Below are positions 27,401 through 41,279 of a DNA stretch of 64,000 nt, piece after piece. Location of the stretch: positions 14,864,358 through 14,928,357 of the forward strand of contig NC_079898.1 of assembly GCF_024868665.1 (NCBI RefSeq), in the 5' to 3' direction. The translations under genes were made by a program, and so were the position numbers. This stretch comes from Triplophysa rosa (taxonomy: Eukaryota; Chordata; Actinopteri; Cypriniformes; Nemacheilidae). The number at the start of each line of letters is the position of its first letter. Position 1 is the stretch's first letter. The notes beneath the pieces are model-generated. The model worked only from the letters and a program-made list of their open reading frames with translations, did not search any database and was not told the origin of the DNA.

Positions 27401-30400
27401 TTCTTTTTAGTGTTCTATAAATTTGGGGTTTTGTCCCAAGTAACTTCGGCTACACGCACGACAATATTTTGTCAAACACTTTATTTTTATTTCATTTTAT
27501 TGAGTACATCTTGCTGCATGTAGCTGCGTATTAAACATAAAATGTGTACTGGATGGATTTAAATGTGTCATATAATGGACTAAAGTTCAACAGAAGCACT
27601 ATCCGTTACACAGTTTCTCTGTTTGACACTCAAAAATACCACACTGACATTAGGGAAAATCATTATAAAGGCAAATACTACACAACATTTGCCTTTTTAT
27701 GAGACATCCGACTCATAACAGAAAGAGACTCGAGGAGAGCAACAGACTTTTGGTCCGGTCCTGGCAGACACTGCATCGTCCACGGAGGCTGTGTGTGATG
27801 TTATGAGTAATTAAAACATTGCCAGGCCCCGCTCTTCCTTTCCTCTGCATCTGTAGCCTGGGACATTCCCTCACTGTTCGGGGTCCACATTGGCCCTTTG
27901 TACCCTCTTATCTGGCCAGTCCAGCGATAACAAAAGAGAGAGAGGGAGACTTCCATCCAATCATTTGCCGCCACAACCGCCGCCTCTAAAGACACATCCA
28001 ATTAAAGCGCGCTCATTCACAGTCCATCAAAAAGCAAATGAATTGACTGCTGGGAATGCTGCCATTGTTCCCCTTCATTGGAAGCAAGTGGATGTACTCG
28101 ATTGCCTGTGTGTGCGCTGGCCAATGACGGAGAGGCAGGCTGTAATTTACAGCGGTATCCCTGCTGGGCTGCATCCTAAAAAGCAAAGCTAGAGTCGGAC
28201 ACGGAGGACCCTCGTGCATCATAATGCTACCATGCTCGGGCCATTAATGGAAGAAATTAAATGACAGACTGTTGGAGATAAAGAAAAGCATGCTGGTTGG
28301 CCTTGAGTGGACTAGTCGCTCTGTCCTCAGCAGGCCAAGAACATGGCAAAACAACCAAACAGGACTATTGCGGGCATGTGGCGAGACAAAGATTTCTTTA
28401 AAGAAAAGCCACTTGTGGATGTGGGTTGGTAATCTTAACAACAGTGTGTGCGGCAGATCTATATTTATTCCGACTTTATCTTTATTTATAACTGCACCAC
28501 AATAGAATAATAAAGAATGTAGTTTTACAGCAGATGACAATTTCTCCAATGATGTCATGTCAATTACCTGAGGTGGTTCAGAAGAGGCTGGAGTCGTTCA
28601 TCAGACTGCACCGCTGGCAGTGATCTTGCTGTCATCTACATAAAAAAGGAAGAGAAATCATTAGCGAGGATCAGAGGCTAAAGTCATTTTTAAAACGGTC
28701 CAATAAAGACAAATCAAAAAGGTCAGTAACAGGTCCCTATGAACTATGAATTCATCAGAAGAGCATAATATACCATTCGTCTTTTCCTTAAGGCAAAATG
28801 TACCCACTGAACCAAAAACACACTTATCGATAGATACACACAAACCGTAATATTATTCATAAACCAATAGAGAGCACAACAGCAAAGTCAAATTGTAAGC
28901 CTTTACCAGGTTATCAGTAAAAATATATTTTATCAAAAACGGTCTGATTTATTAGTAATACACAAGAAAATGTTCTTAGGCAAAATACAAAAAGTTACTA
29001 ATACTAATATAGTATTATATAGAATACATACTTGTCTTTCATCCATTAAACTATATCTTCGGAGCGAAAATTTGTAAGGGATAGTTTGCCCAAAAATGAA
29101 AATTCTGTCATCATTTACTCAACCTCTTTCTTCAGCAGAACACAAATGAAGATATTTTGAAGAATGTTGGTAACAGTCGGTACCCATTCACTTCCATTGG
29201 TTTTGTGTCCATACAATGTGAATGGGTTCAGTTACCAACATTCTTTAAAAAAAATTGTGTTCTGCAGAAAAAAGAAAGTTATGCAGGTTTGAAATGATAA
29301 GAGGGCGAGTAAACGAGGACAGAATTCATCCTTTTTGGGTGAACTATTCCTTTAAAACACAGGTTTTACGCACACACATGGTTAGTGAAGGAGACCCAGC
29401 CCTCTTAAATATCTCTACACAAGAACATAAATCTACTTTGTCGCTGGAGTGGCAGGACATCTGTTAACTGAAGCAAAACAGAGACAATGATGAAGAGACG
29501 TGGAGGTCCGAGGATGATCAAGCTATAGAAGTGGCGACAAACTGCAATGTAGGCAGCACACTTTCCAGTCCAATGACCAATGATACACAGTCTTTAAAAA
29601 ACAAGCTTTATTCCACTAAACATTACTGTCTTCATAATGTATAAACTATCAATCACATCTTTTATCTGCACAAAACGTTTTGTTATATGATGGAACGTTA
29701 GATGTGTTATGTATTATAAATATTTTCTGACATACCTTTATCAGAGACCGGCATGAGCTCAGCGGTGTGGAAAAGTAAGTAACAAAAATCCCCAAAACCT
29801 GAGATAACCGCCCAGCACGTCTTTGTCAGACGGGAAGCAGCTTTCAATTTCATGGTCATTTAATGAAACAGTCCCAGTAATGTCTCCTATCTGTCCTCCA
29901 TGCCCATAGAGAAGCCATTAAGGAAACACACATCAGCCACAACGGCTCACTAACGGCACTGAGAATGAGGAAGAGTGATTATTCCACAACAGCCGTGTTG
30001 GTGATCCAGATAATTGGCAGGAAATGGGAGTGAGAGGCAGGAAAGTGGCCTAGTGGGCCGCTGTGCCGAGGGTCAGTGTACGGCGCGGTGAAGAGCCAGC
30101 GGAGAGATGAGGAACACCACACAGGTGGCCTTGAGCCAGGCCAATTCTGTCCATTCATGAGCATGACAATCACTTTCAGCTGAGTCTGTCAGGTATACAG
30201 AAACGCCGATAAGGATGGTGGATGAGAGCCTGATCTGATTTTCACAAGGTCAAACCTATCACTTACATTCTCAGCATATCTCTTATAAAACTGGAAAATG
30301 TAAAAGACTCGTTCAAGGGGTTATAGGGGTGTGAATTAACAGGCAGCTGATGATTCTGTATTATATCGATATCTGGGTCCCAGATATCGATATAACATTA

Positions 30401-33400
30401 TTGTCTATCCCTAGTGTGTATTTATCCAAAACTGTAATATATCACAATCTTTTATATGCTTGTTTATATTTCATCTGCGTTGTAGCTTCAGTGTATAGCT
30501 CAATTATATTATTTCCTTGTTCAGAGTTAAATTTTGTATGAAATGAAATAATTGTGTGTACACAGTACAGAAGCTACAGACATGCATAACATCACACAAT
30601 AGTCTGAAATATTTTGCTCACATAGATAGGGGTGGAAGAAAAAAATATAAATATACATCTACGATTACAGATTCACATTCTTCCTCAAGCTACACACAAC
30701 ATGATACACAAAAAAAACCAAGATAATAGCAACAATTTTCTTTTCACCTCAACATCAACACAAATATTAAAACGGTAGTTCACGCAAAATTAAATTCTTT
30801 CTTCATTTACACACCTCACGTCATTCCTACGTAACCTGTGTGATTTCCTGGATATATTTTAAAGAGCACTGGTAGCCAAACAACATTGGCCCCCATTGAC
30901 TTCCGTTGTATGGACACAAAACCACAGAGAGACGTTTCTCAAAATATCTTCTTTTGTGTTCAACAGACGAAAGAGTCATATACGGGTTTTAAACGACATG
31001 AGGGTAAAAAAGATGACAAAATTTGTATTTTGGGGTGAACTTTCCCTTTAAATCTGTAAAGCAAATGAACAGATATGACTAATATGTGATTGATGAACAT
31101 GCTCAGTACTATCAAAAACAGTCAGATGCATTAATAGTACATTTATGCACCACTAAACATATGCTTTCCCCCCTTCCATTTGCATTAAATATGTGCCATT
31201 TGTTACAGTGTTGCTTTACTTGATAAAGCCATCATTCTATGACAAAAGGAAAAAATGTTTAAAACATTCTTGCATGGAGAGATAATGATAGCATGTTCAT
31301 CTTCTTTGATGGGAATTTTTAACAGCAATTACAATAAAACCAAAAACCGAGAAAAATGCAACGTCTTAATTCACGTCTGTACCATTAAAACGAGAAGCTA
31401 ATTTGTTCATTTCCTAATTTCCCAATTTGTTGCTTGCTTGACTACAGTACAGCAATTCAAAAGCACAATGTGCACATCAACAAATTAAACACTCTTTGTG
31501 GAAAATGTGGTGAGATTCCCTTCTTAACTGATTATCATATTGGTTTCTTAAGACGCATTACTAGGGAACAGATGTCACAATAAAACGTGCTGGCGTAGAG
31601 AAACAAGGCTCAATTTGGAAAGACAGCTCCCCCATCAGGTCACAACAGGTAATGCAAGAACATCCTTACACTTCTGTTTTACAAACACTCCACAAGTTCT
31701 TTCATAAAAAAACGCAGTGTATCTCCAAACTTTCTGTTTATGTCTGGATACAACAACATTCTCAGCTGACAGGTTACAGTGACAGAAAATAACACAATCG
31801 AACGTGCCAACTTTAAGCTTCGAGCTTGATGTGAAAATGAATTTGCTCTTTGCCGCTTATCTGTCTGAAGTGAAACAGCTGAAGCAAAGCAATGACTCTA
31901 TAAGCACATCTATATTCCAACATACTGCAGCGCATTTGCACAATGTCAAAGCCAGCAGAAACCAAACAAAACACATATTGTTTATAGTAGGCATGCCAAA
32001 ATCACTGGTGCTTCACTACCAAGTACATGTTTTAAAAAAAAACAAAAAAACATAAGCAGCAATTCTAGTTTTCTATGGCATCAACAGTCCAGAGTGTCAG
32101 ATTGTGGCCAAACACTTAAAGGAATAGTTTACCTTAAAAATTAAAATTCTGTCATCGTTTACGTTGTCTTTTTAAACCTGTGTGTATATTTTGAAAAATG
32201 TTGGTAACCAAAAACCGTTGGTCCCCATTGACTTCTATTGTATGGACAAAAAACCAATGCAACAGTTTTCTGTTACCAACATTTTTTCTTTTGTGTTATG
32301 CAGAAGACAGAACGTCATACAGGTTTGAAATGAGAAGAGGTCAGGGTGTGTAAATAATGACAGAATTGTCATCTTGAATGTGAACTTAGCGGTCTATCTG
32401 CACTTCTTCAACAAAATGTTTCTCTTGGAAAGGTAATATAATAATATTATACATAAGTTATAAATATGAAGACTATTACGCAAACCGTTGTGAAGTTATG
32501 CACATAGCCCGGACCCAATCTAAATTGTTCACAGTTTGATTTTATCGTTTTGTTGGTTTTTGTTCTATTGTCTGACATTTTATTTTTTATTACTGACCAA
32601 TTACTTTTCTTGAATTGCTTTTCTTGAATGACTTTTTCCTGAAAAAGTCACAGTGTTTAAAAGCATTGTGCCTTGATACTGAATTTCGCTGATACTGACT
32701 TACAAAAAGCCTACAAGCTCAGCTTTTTGAAAGGAAAGCGAGCCTTCTCTCAACATGCAGTATATGTCCGCCTGACTCAGTGGCTGGCGATGGAAAACAT
32801 GTGAAATCGTCCAGACAGGACAAGCTAATGAGCAGACAAGTCCAGATGGCAATTCAACTGTGATGAAGCACACAAGACGTAATTGAGAGTCATACTCGTC
32901 AGGGACTTTAACTCCTGGATAGCTCTCTCGCACACTGCTAGAGGCTATGGAAAATGGCGAGAAGACGATCCGGCTAATTGGCATCATTGAGGTCCTACGG
33001 AGGCTTGCTTGACTCGGAGGAGGAGCTAGGCACTCTGGATTTCGCTTGTTAGCAGAAGTGCCAACAGCTTAGGCAATCTCTATGCCCTCGGCTATGTGTT
33101 CAGAAAGGAAGACTAGCGATCTTTAATGGACTGGAAAGGTACAGTCAAACACACAAGGGGCTAACCCGACAGGTCCAGCTCATATGAATATGTCACATCT
33201 GTTGTGATGAACGTAGGAGCTGATGCTCAAATTCGCCACAGCTTGCATTAGAATTCGCACTTTCAAATTAAACTTTGCTTCGGGTTTAAAGGGGAGCATT
33301 TGGACGACTGCCATTTCATGCAATTTCATAAGCAGCTTAGAACAGTACACCACAGAGGAAAAACTCTGAGCATCCCTTATGAAAGAATCACATGGGTTAC

Positions 33401-36400
33401 CACATGAGGAAATGGCTTAATTTTAGAGTTCCGAGAGTTTGTAAAGTCTTTATGCGGCACAGTGAAAAAGTTCAAAGAGCGGAAGACCTTGAAGGGGTCA
33501 GTGATGATACAAACCCCTTCTGCGCCAATAATCCCGTGGTTCTGAAAACCCATAAACCAGCAAACAAAATGATGTTAAAATGAACAAGCGGGCTCCTCCG
33601 TTCAAGCCGCAAGCCACTTACATGCTGAACAACCACGCACCGAGCTTTAAATGTTTGGATTCGATGATAACATATTGAGCAGACCTTTCCACGTGTCACT
33701 GAAGATGGATCAGTGTAAAGCCGTAAATCAGAAAGCCCACTGTTGCCTTCATAAATCCCCAGATAGGCCATATTGAGTGCTGGATTAGCATAGTCTGGAA
33801 CGAGGTTGCAAAAGTCATCTCCTCTTTGTTGCTGGAGACATCAGCGTCGTGATAAGCAATCAGCAATAGCGAAACCAACAAGATTAACTGGAACCACTGA
33901 GGGGAATCTGTCCGACAAAGATACACAGATGGAGTTTATGTGTCAAGACAGATAGCAGGCAGGTTGGAAGAATCTTTCAAAATAAATCAAACCGATTATG
34001 TGTGCATTGCATGCATGCATACATGTTGCAGTGTACGTTTAGTTCGAAACAGGAGCATTCCCAACTGCAAGCCTTTTCTTTTTATATTGTGTTAATAGTC
34101 ATAACTGCATAATCTAGTTTATTAGCTCATCTTTATTACAAATACAAAGAGTAATATTTGCTAGGAAAAACCATTATAACATTTTTCAGCTCCATTTAAA
34201 GAGTCCGAGTTGACACAAAACATGTTTTATATGATAAATACCATGTTTCTCCACAATTTATGTTGTTAACTTCAAATATTGTTTTGAAATATTGTAATGC
34301 TTTGGGATAAAGTAATGAAAAACAACCCTTGTTTACTCTACTGTAAACACATATTTGGGATTAAGACTACAAATCTGAATATGGGCCGCTGGTGCCTTGG
34401 GCCTGAAGTAAAAAAATATGAATCCTTGAAAATATGAAAGATTTCTGTTTTTAAGAAGTCATGAAAATGATGCACCAAAGTTGCAGCTGGTAATGTGCTT
34501 CAGCCTCAAACTATTATCTCCAAGAAATGCGTCCAAAAAAAGAGGAGATAGAAAAGCCTTCCAGGAATCTGATATGAAATACAGCTTAATAAATGGTCTG
34601 AAGAGCTCACTCACACCTGTCTAGCTCTAACAGTGTTTGGAAGGGAATATTTTGCTGGAGGGACTGACAGGTGGGCTAAGAGTGTCTCTCTGTACGTCTC
34701 CATCCTGTCAAGAAAGCGTGAGGATATATAGAGCCAGAGGAACTCCTACAGCAACATTATATGTTAAACAAACACTTTGCACTCTACTTTGCAGTTCATT
34801 AAATGAGTGGCCTCAAAGGTGAAGTAAATTTTAACCCAATGGCAAACTCCAAAATTACAAGCTCTATACCTTAATATGCTTTGCAGGGTCCTTGAGACAG
34901 ACGCAGACATAATTCAACAGTAACCTTGGTGACCGGCAGCACACTTGCTGCATAAGCACAATAGTCTCACTTTCAACAATATACCTGTGCAGACTTCAAA
35001 ATGTTGAAAGCCTTTCACAAGCTGATTGATCGAAAACATCGGTTCTCTTGTTAGCGTTACACCAAAATGTCATTGGATGCAAATTCAGTGCAGCTCAGGG
35101 ACAGTGGCAAAGTTGCAGAGTTGGCGTTAAAGCTTGGCAGACCCTGCAGCAGGCTGACTGCTGTGAATTGATGCACACTGCAGAATCATTTACAATCCCT
35201 TTGGTCTGCATAGATCACTCACTGACTTACCAGAAAGATCCACAGTATTTCAACACAACAATGCTTTATTGACATTTTCGCAACTTTCACACATACTTAT
35301 GTGTGAGACCTGCATTGCTGAAAGCTGATTAGAGGTCGTTTATCTCATCTGAAACGATGCATAAAGAAAAGGTCTCATCTCAAAGAAACCTCTCACATTA
35401 GGTGAATATACATTTTACTTTCATATCAAATTTTCACCTATTTATAATCAGACAGACAGCGACGGTTTCAGCAGCAGAAACATAAACGTAATGTGGCCCA
35501 AACTTAACTTCCGGTAGGCCTCCGCAAAGAATTAAAAACTGTTAAGTAGTTTTAACATAATTTATTGTAATTAGTATACAATATAAAATATGAACAAATC
35601 AATATTAATATTACTTATAATATAACAATTTAGTTTATACTTAACTTAACCAAGTATAATTATATATACTTAACCAGGGTGTGTCCGACGAAACCGTCTA
35701 TATCGGTCTGGCTAGTGTTTAATAATAGAACTATTTATATTTGATCTAATTTGTGTTAATATTAATGAATATTCTTATTTTATTGTATAATAATTGTACC
35801 AAATAAACGTTAATTAACTTAATTTTATTAAATGAACAATTTGTTGAGTGGGTCCTGTAGTTTTGTCACATTAAAAGAAACCGTATGGGACATTGACATC
35901 TAGTGATTGAGCTTGGTATAGCAGTCTAAATTCTAAATATTGGAGAGGCAAGTTTAGCCAAGTAACGGTTGGTTTCTTTAGCTTGTTATCAGAAATAATC
36001 TATAGGCACTCTATTATTTGCGAACATGTACCAGAAGTTAAAGGCAGCCCATGAGCGCGCGTATGCCCACTAACATTTGTTTGTGTTGTTGCTTTGAAAC
36101 AGTCTATACAAAACTTGGGTGTGTCATTTTTCCCTTTCTTTTATACCAAAAAAGCATTGGTTGTCAGAGCAATCTGACATATGGCGCAGAAGCACATCAG
36201 GTGCACACCCAAGTTCGAGACCTCGATTGAGGTCCTTTTCTAGACCTGTAACTTTCCTATTACTTCCTGCTGTTCTCCACAATACTCTCAAACACAGGCT
36301 AAAAAAAAGCCTAACACCACACTCAATGTCGGTCTTCACACACGCCACCAGATTGTCACAGGAAAGAAATGGACTTGATCTGTATCTTGTACACACTGTC

Positions 36401-39400
36401 ATACAGAGTTCTCATGTAGGATTAACTAAAGGTATTTACTGCGATATGAAAAGCAAACACTGATCCAATTTCAGCTTCCTTACAATGTGGTTCTTGTCAA
36501 GACCATTCAGCTGCACAAAGTACTTGAGAAAGGAAGAGAAAGAGAGCAAAGCAGTTTGTCAAACTCAAAGGTTACGTCTCACTGGAGGTCAATTCCACAT
36601 TTCCCATGATACCCATCTGCCATGTCCACTCATCAAAAACAGACACAAAGCAAAACACCTGTAGACCCATTCAGAACATCTGAAGTAACGTGAGGATTTA
36701 CGAATAGGAAGCAAAAGCGTCTTTAAAAAAATGGCAGGTTATCAGACAAATGATCGTGACATCACACAAATGAGTGACAGCGTCTTTGAGCTCTCTAGAT
36801 AAGAAGCATTTAATTCTGTTCACGATCAGGTTTAACAAATGGTTAAGCGTTTTGTAATGTTATTGTTATTGAAAGGTATGAAAGATTTCATCTATGAAAA
36901 ATAAATCACTTAAAAATAAACACTTGGGTCGGAGCCGACAGCCTCATGGCAGTTCTCCGACACACAGTAGAGGTGTTAACCACCATGCAAATGCGTAGGG
37001 CTCGGCAAGCTTGGGGGGCCCCTAGTGTCCACAAGCGGTTAAATCATTTGATGATTGCATTTAATGACGATCGGCCTGTGTGCGCTGCACCAGAATAAGT
37101 CAAATGCACCTAATAACAGACAGGTCTGAATCAGTTGTAAAACCAATCAAAACTTCAAATTCAGCTAGGGGGTGGGGTTACCCGTGCTTTGACGCTCAGC
37201 CAGAGGCGTGCAATCGTCCGTTCATTACATATTGCTAACATTTACAGGGAAAACATTCTTCATGTGGAGTCCTTCAAATAAAGTATGCAGTGCTGGAGAA
37301 AAGTTTAGGCTGAAATAGAGTAAAGTGACACAGCGGAATGTCAACATGTGATTTTTAAGATGTCTTAAAATTATTGCTGTTTGATATTGTGAATTATACT
37401 TTGCTGTTATCAGATGCGTCTACCATCTAGCAATGAATGCGGTTTCGTTTACAATTGCCTGTTTCTAAAGCAGTTTGTGAAACCAGTTTGTGAAATTTGT
37501 GAAAATCTAGTGTTGTGGTTGCGAATTGCAACCAATGGCTCACTCCACCGCTCACCCCTCCCTTTCAAAGCACTACGGTGGCTGACACAGAACTAAGATG
37601 TCGTCACGTTTTCACTTCTTTGCTGAAGGAGATAACGTATTTACAAAATTCACTCTGTAGAGCAGTTTGTCCGTTTAGGGCTACTGTAGAAACAACATGG
37701 GGAATTCCATGTAAGGGGACCCTCGGTGAATGTAGATAGAAATAGCTCATTCTAAGGTAATAAAAACATAACGCTTCATTATGTAAGGTCTTTATACACC
37801 TCTGAACATATAGTTATGTATATTATATTGCATTTCTGTCAATAGATCCTCCTTAATATCACACATTGCACCTTTAAACGCACCATGTGTTCCCTAAGAA
37901 ACAAACCCACAACCTTTGCGTTGCCAATACAATGCTCTTTCTCTTTCAAATTTGATCAGTGCCTTGAACAAATGCAAACGTAATGATAGCAGTTGCAGTG
38001 CATTGATGTTTCAATATGCCACAGCACGCTGAAAACACGCTGAAATAAAATGGCTTGCCTATCATCAACCATGTTGCCATATTCATTCACAATGAACACT
38101 GAAGTGTGAATAAATGTCAAGCATGTAGGTCAAACAAGAAATGAAAATCTTCATGGATGCTAATACAACAACTGAAAACACAATTACCTCTCCAGACTAG
38201 AGCAATAATCTGATGCTGTAAAAGCCTCAGCGCACAGTAAGACCGTTCGAGGGTTCTTCTACATACTGTCACAGCATACTGAGAGAAGAAGCCTTTAATA
38301 TTTAAACATCAATGCTTCCATCTCAAATAATTACAACCCTAAAATATTTATATTCAAGTGGCTTTTAGAAGCCCCGGCTTTTTGTGAGAGGAAAATTGAA
38401 GCGACAACCGCATTTCACAAGTGGGCGGTGTGGAGCGCCACAGCGAACGTGTGAATTGTTCTTCTTGGAAACATTTCCGCAGCACAAAAGGTCTAATGTT
38501 GTACTTCTTCCACCAATCTCTCTCTCTAATGATCCATCATGTGTCGCATTAACATCATCAAGGCTTTTAAATGGCCAAATTATCACCTCTAAAACTTGAA
38601 ATGACTAAAAAAATGTATAATTCACACAACCTTATTAACATCAAATAAAAATCACTTCTTATAATTCAAGTTTCATTAAATACGAGCACAAAAACAAAAT
38701 TGGCAGATGAATGTTATATTAAATCTTCCTGAACACTGATTTACACCTGCTTGATTTTCCACACACAAAAAAACTAAGTACATTAAAAATCTCTTTCGCA
38801 AGTACCCACACATCAAGCTAAAAATTAACAACATTAAGTTGCATATTCCATACAAACAACTTGCTGCAAAAAGACAAATATTAAGCAAATAAACCGCTCA
38901 ACATATCTAATAATGATATTTTGATACCATAAACGAGAGATATTAATAAAATGATTCTCTTCTGTGCTGCATAGCTGTTTGTTTGTTTCTATAAAACATG
39001 CCTCAAAGACTCCCATCTTCCCCAAAGCGCAAACTGCTTAAAGTGCTTGTTGCTCTGCATGTCAACAAGAGAAGAGATCCTAAAGACAGGACTACAAGCG
39101 GAGCTCTGATAAATGCGTGCAGCGGTCACATCATTACATCCCAGGCAAGACTTACCACGAGAAACCCAAATCAATCTTGTTATCTGTATGCCATGAGGAG
39201 GTCATCTCTCTCCTACTGCATTCATCAGGACGTTTGGCGGTGTAGGAGAGATCTCCTGCCTGGATTTACACATTCATACATCAACAGCAGACGACCACTG
39301 GACTCGACGTGTGGGTGGAACTTTATAAATGTTGGATATAGAAGATCAGATGCGTGTTTAATTACACGCTTGCTTTAAAGTGCTTTGAGGACTTTGCTTT

Positions 39401-41244
39401 GAGCCACTGGCCTATTGCTTTAACTGCCTGATGACATATTTGTCCTGGTGGTGAAACAGAGTTGAATTGGGATCTCTCTAGTCTATTGGGACTAGAAAAT
39501 TACTTCCTTTTTTGTTGTGTACAAGAAACACCAAAATCAGGATACAACAGCATTTTATAAAATATACAACTCACAGTAGCTACTTCAAACAACAAGTATT
39601 GGCAAAACTTGTAGGTCTACATGGCGTTGAATATTCCTTTTAGAATAAATAAATTGCATTTGTCATTCATTAATAATCCTGTTATAATTTGCTGCTTTAT
39701 GCACTAGCAGAGAGCATTATCAGAAGACTACTGTACATATAAAAAACTAAATTCCTTTTTATTTCATTTAAATAATTTACAAGCCAACTGATTAATTTCC
39801 AAGAGGGAATTTCATTTAAATGCTTTGCTTAATTGTAATATTTGTCAAGTCTGATGATTTTGTAAAAGTCAATTCATGCAGCTAAATATGTTGAGCTACG
39901 CAGAGCAAAACAAAACACTCTTCAGAAAAAAGGGAAATCCAAACCGATTCACAAGCTTTGACACAACTTGTTATCAGAGTCCCTGCTCATTGATTAGATA
40001 ATGAACATCCGGCTAAACCAGTCCTTCATTTGGACACACAACAGCCATGCTTGCTCATTAATCACCCAAAAGGACAAGAGAAAAGAACATTCATCTGGTG
40101 GAGAAGACTTTTCAGTTAGGAAAGGACCCAGCATGATTGAGAGCTAAGCGGTGCCATGTACTTCAGCATGTGTCTATCCATCCATCGGCACCTCCACGGC
40201 CGGACAAGACGCACCAGCTATAGCCCAGCAGTTTAAACTGGCCTCTGGATTGACAGCTCCAATTGAATCGTTGGCAGGCAGAGTGGAAGTTGCTTTTTTC
40301 CCTTCCTCCGTGACACTCAATTAGGTCGAGCTTTCTAAAAAGTTGTGTGATGGCTAGAGACCAGGTAATGTTTCACATTCCAGTGATAAAAAAGAAACTG
40401 CTAAAATTGAACCAACACCACAAAAGTAAATATTTGTGGGTCTTATGTTATAAATCTGTTCACTTAAGGCATTACAGGTCCAATTTTGTTTAAACAAAAA
40501 TGGCATAAAAATAATTCACACATTTTCAGTCAAAGTGAAAATAGCAAGCAAGATCTTGAAAGTGTGATTAACGGTTTAAGATCCAACTAACATCCTTTCA
40601 CGTTCACGCTGATTTTGCTACACGCTAAACATTCAGAGATGTACAGTATGTGAAATGATTCTGGTTTAATTGAATTTAAATGTACATGACAGGTGATGAT
40701 GGATGACAAACAGACAAAAAAGCTCAATTTTACAGTCTATTTATGTGTGGTGAGACACGTGTGTAAAAAACAAAGCTTTTACATTATAGTAAAAACGCCT
40801 TGAAGTCAGTACTTGCTGAGGAGGTCTAAGGAAGAATATTGTGGCCAAAACTCAAACTCAGTTAATATTAGATTATATTTGCTCTAAGGTTCTCATGCCC
40901 AGAAGCAATCCCTACTGGGAGCACATTACTAAAAAGCGTATTTTTCATGCACAGACATCATCTCCAGTAGGAAAACATTGTCTCTTCTAAAGAATACAAA
41001 GAATTTACATCAACAAAAGACAGTTTCATTTGTTGTGTATTTTTAAGCAATTTGTTGTCGTAAAGCATTGATATATTTTAAGATCATTGTTTTCATTTTG
41101 CTTTCTGTGCATCACAATAGTGTCACTGAAGAAACAGCCGCTCTGTTTTAAGCAAAGCAGAATAAAGTCAATATTGCAATGCAATCATTTTTACACCAAT
41201 TAGTTTTAGCCCTTAAATCAGATTAATTATATAACATATACATC

Positions 41245-41279
<35 letters not shown>

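Noticed and set aside
38998..39378. 126-codon plus-strand open frame in intron 7
   Set aside because: No recognisable domain, no acceptor/donor context, and biased toward basic and Ser residues without motif. It is compatible with chance in repeat-poor DNA.
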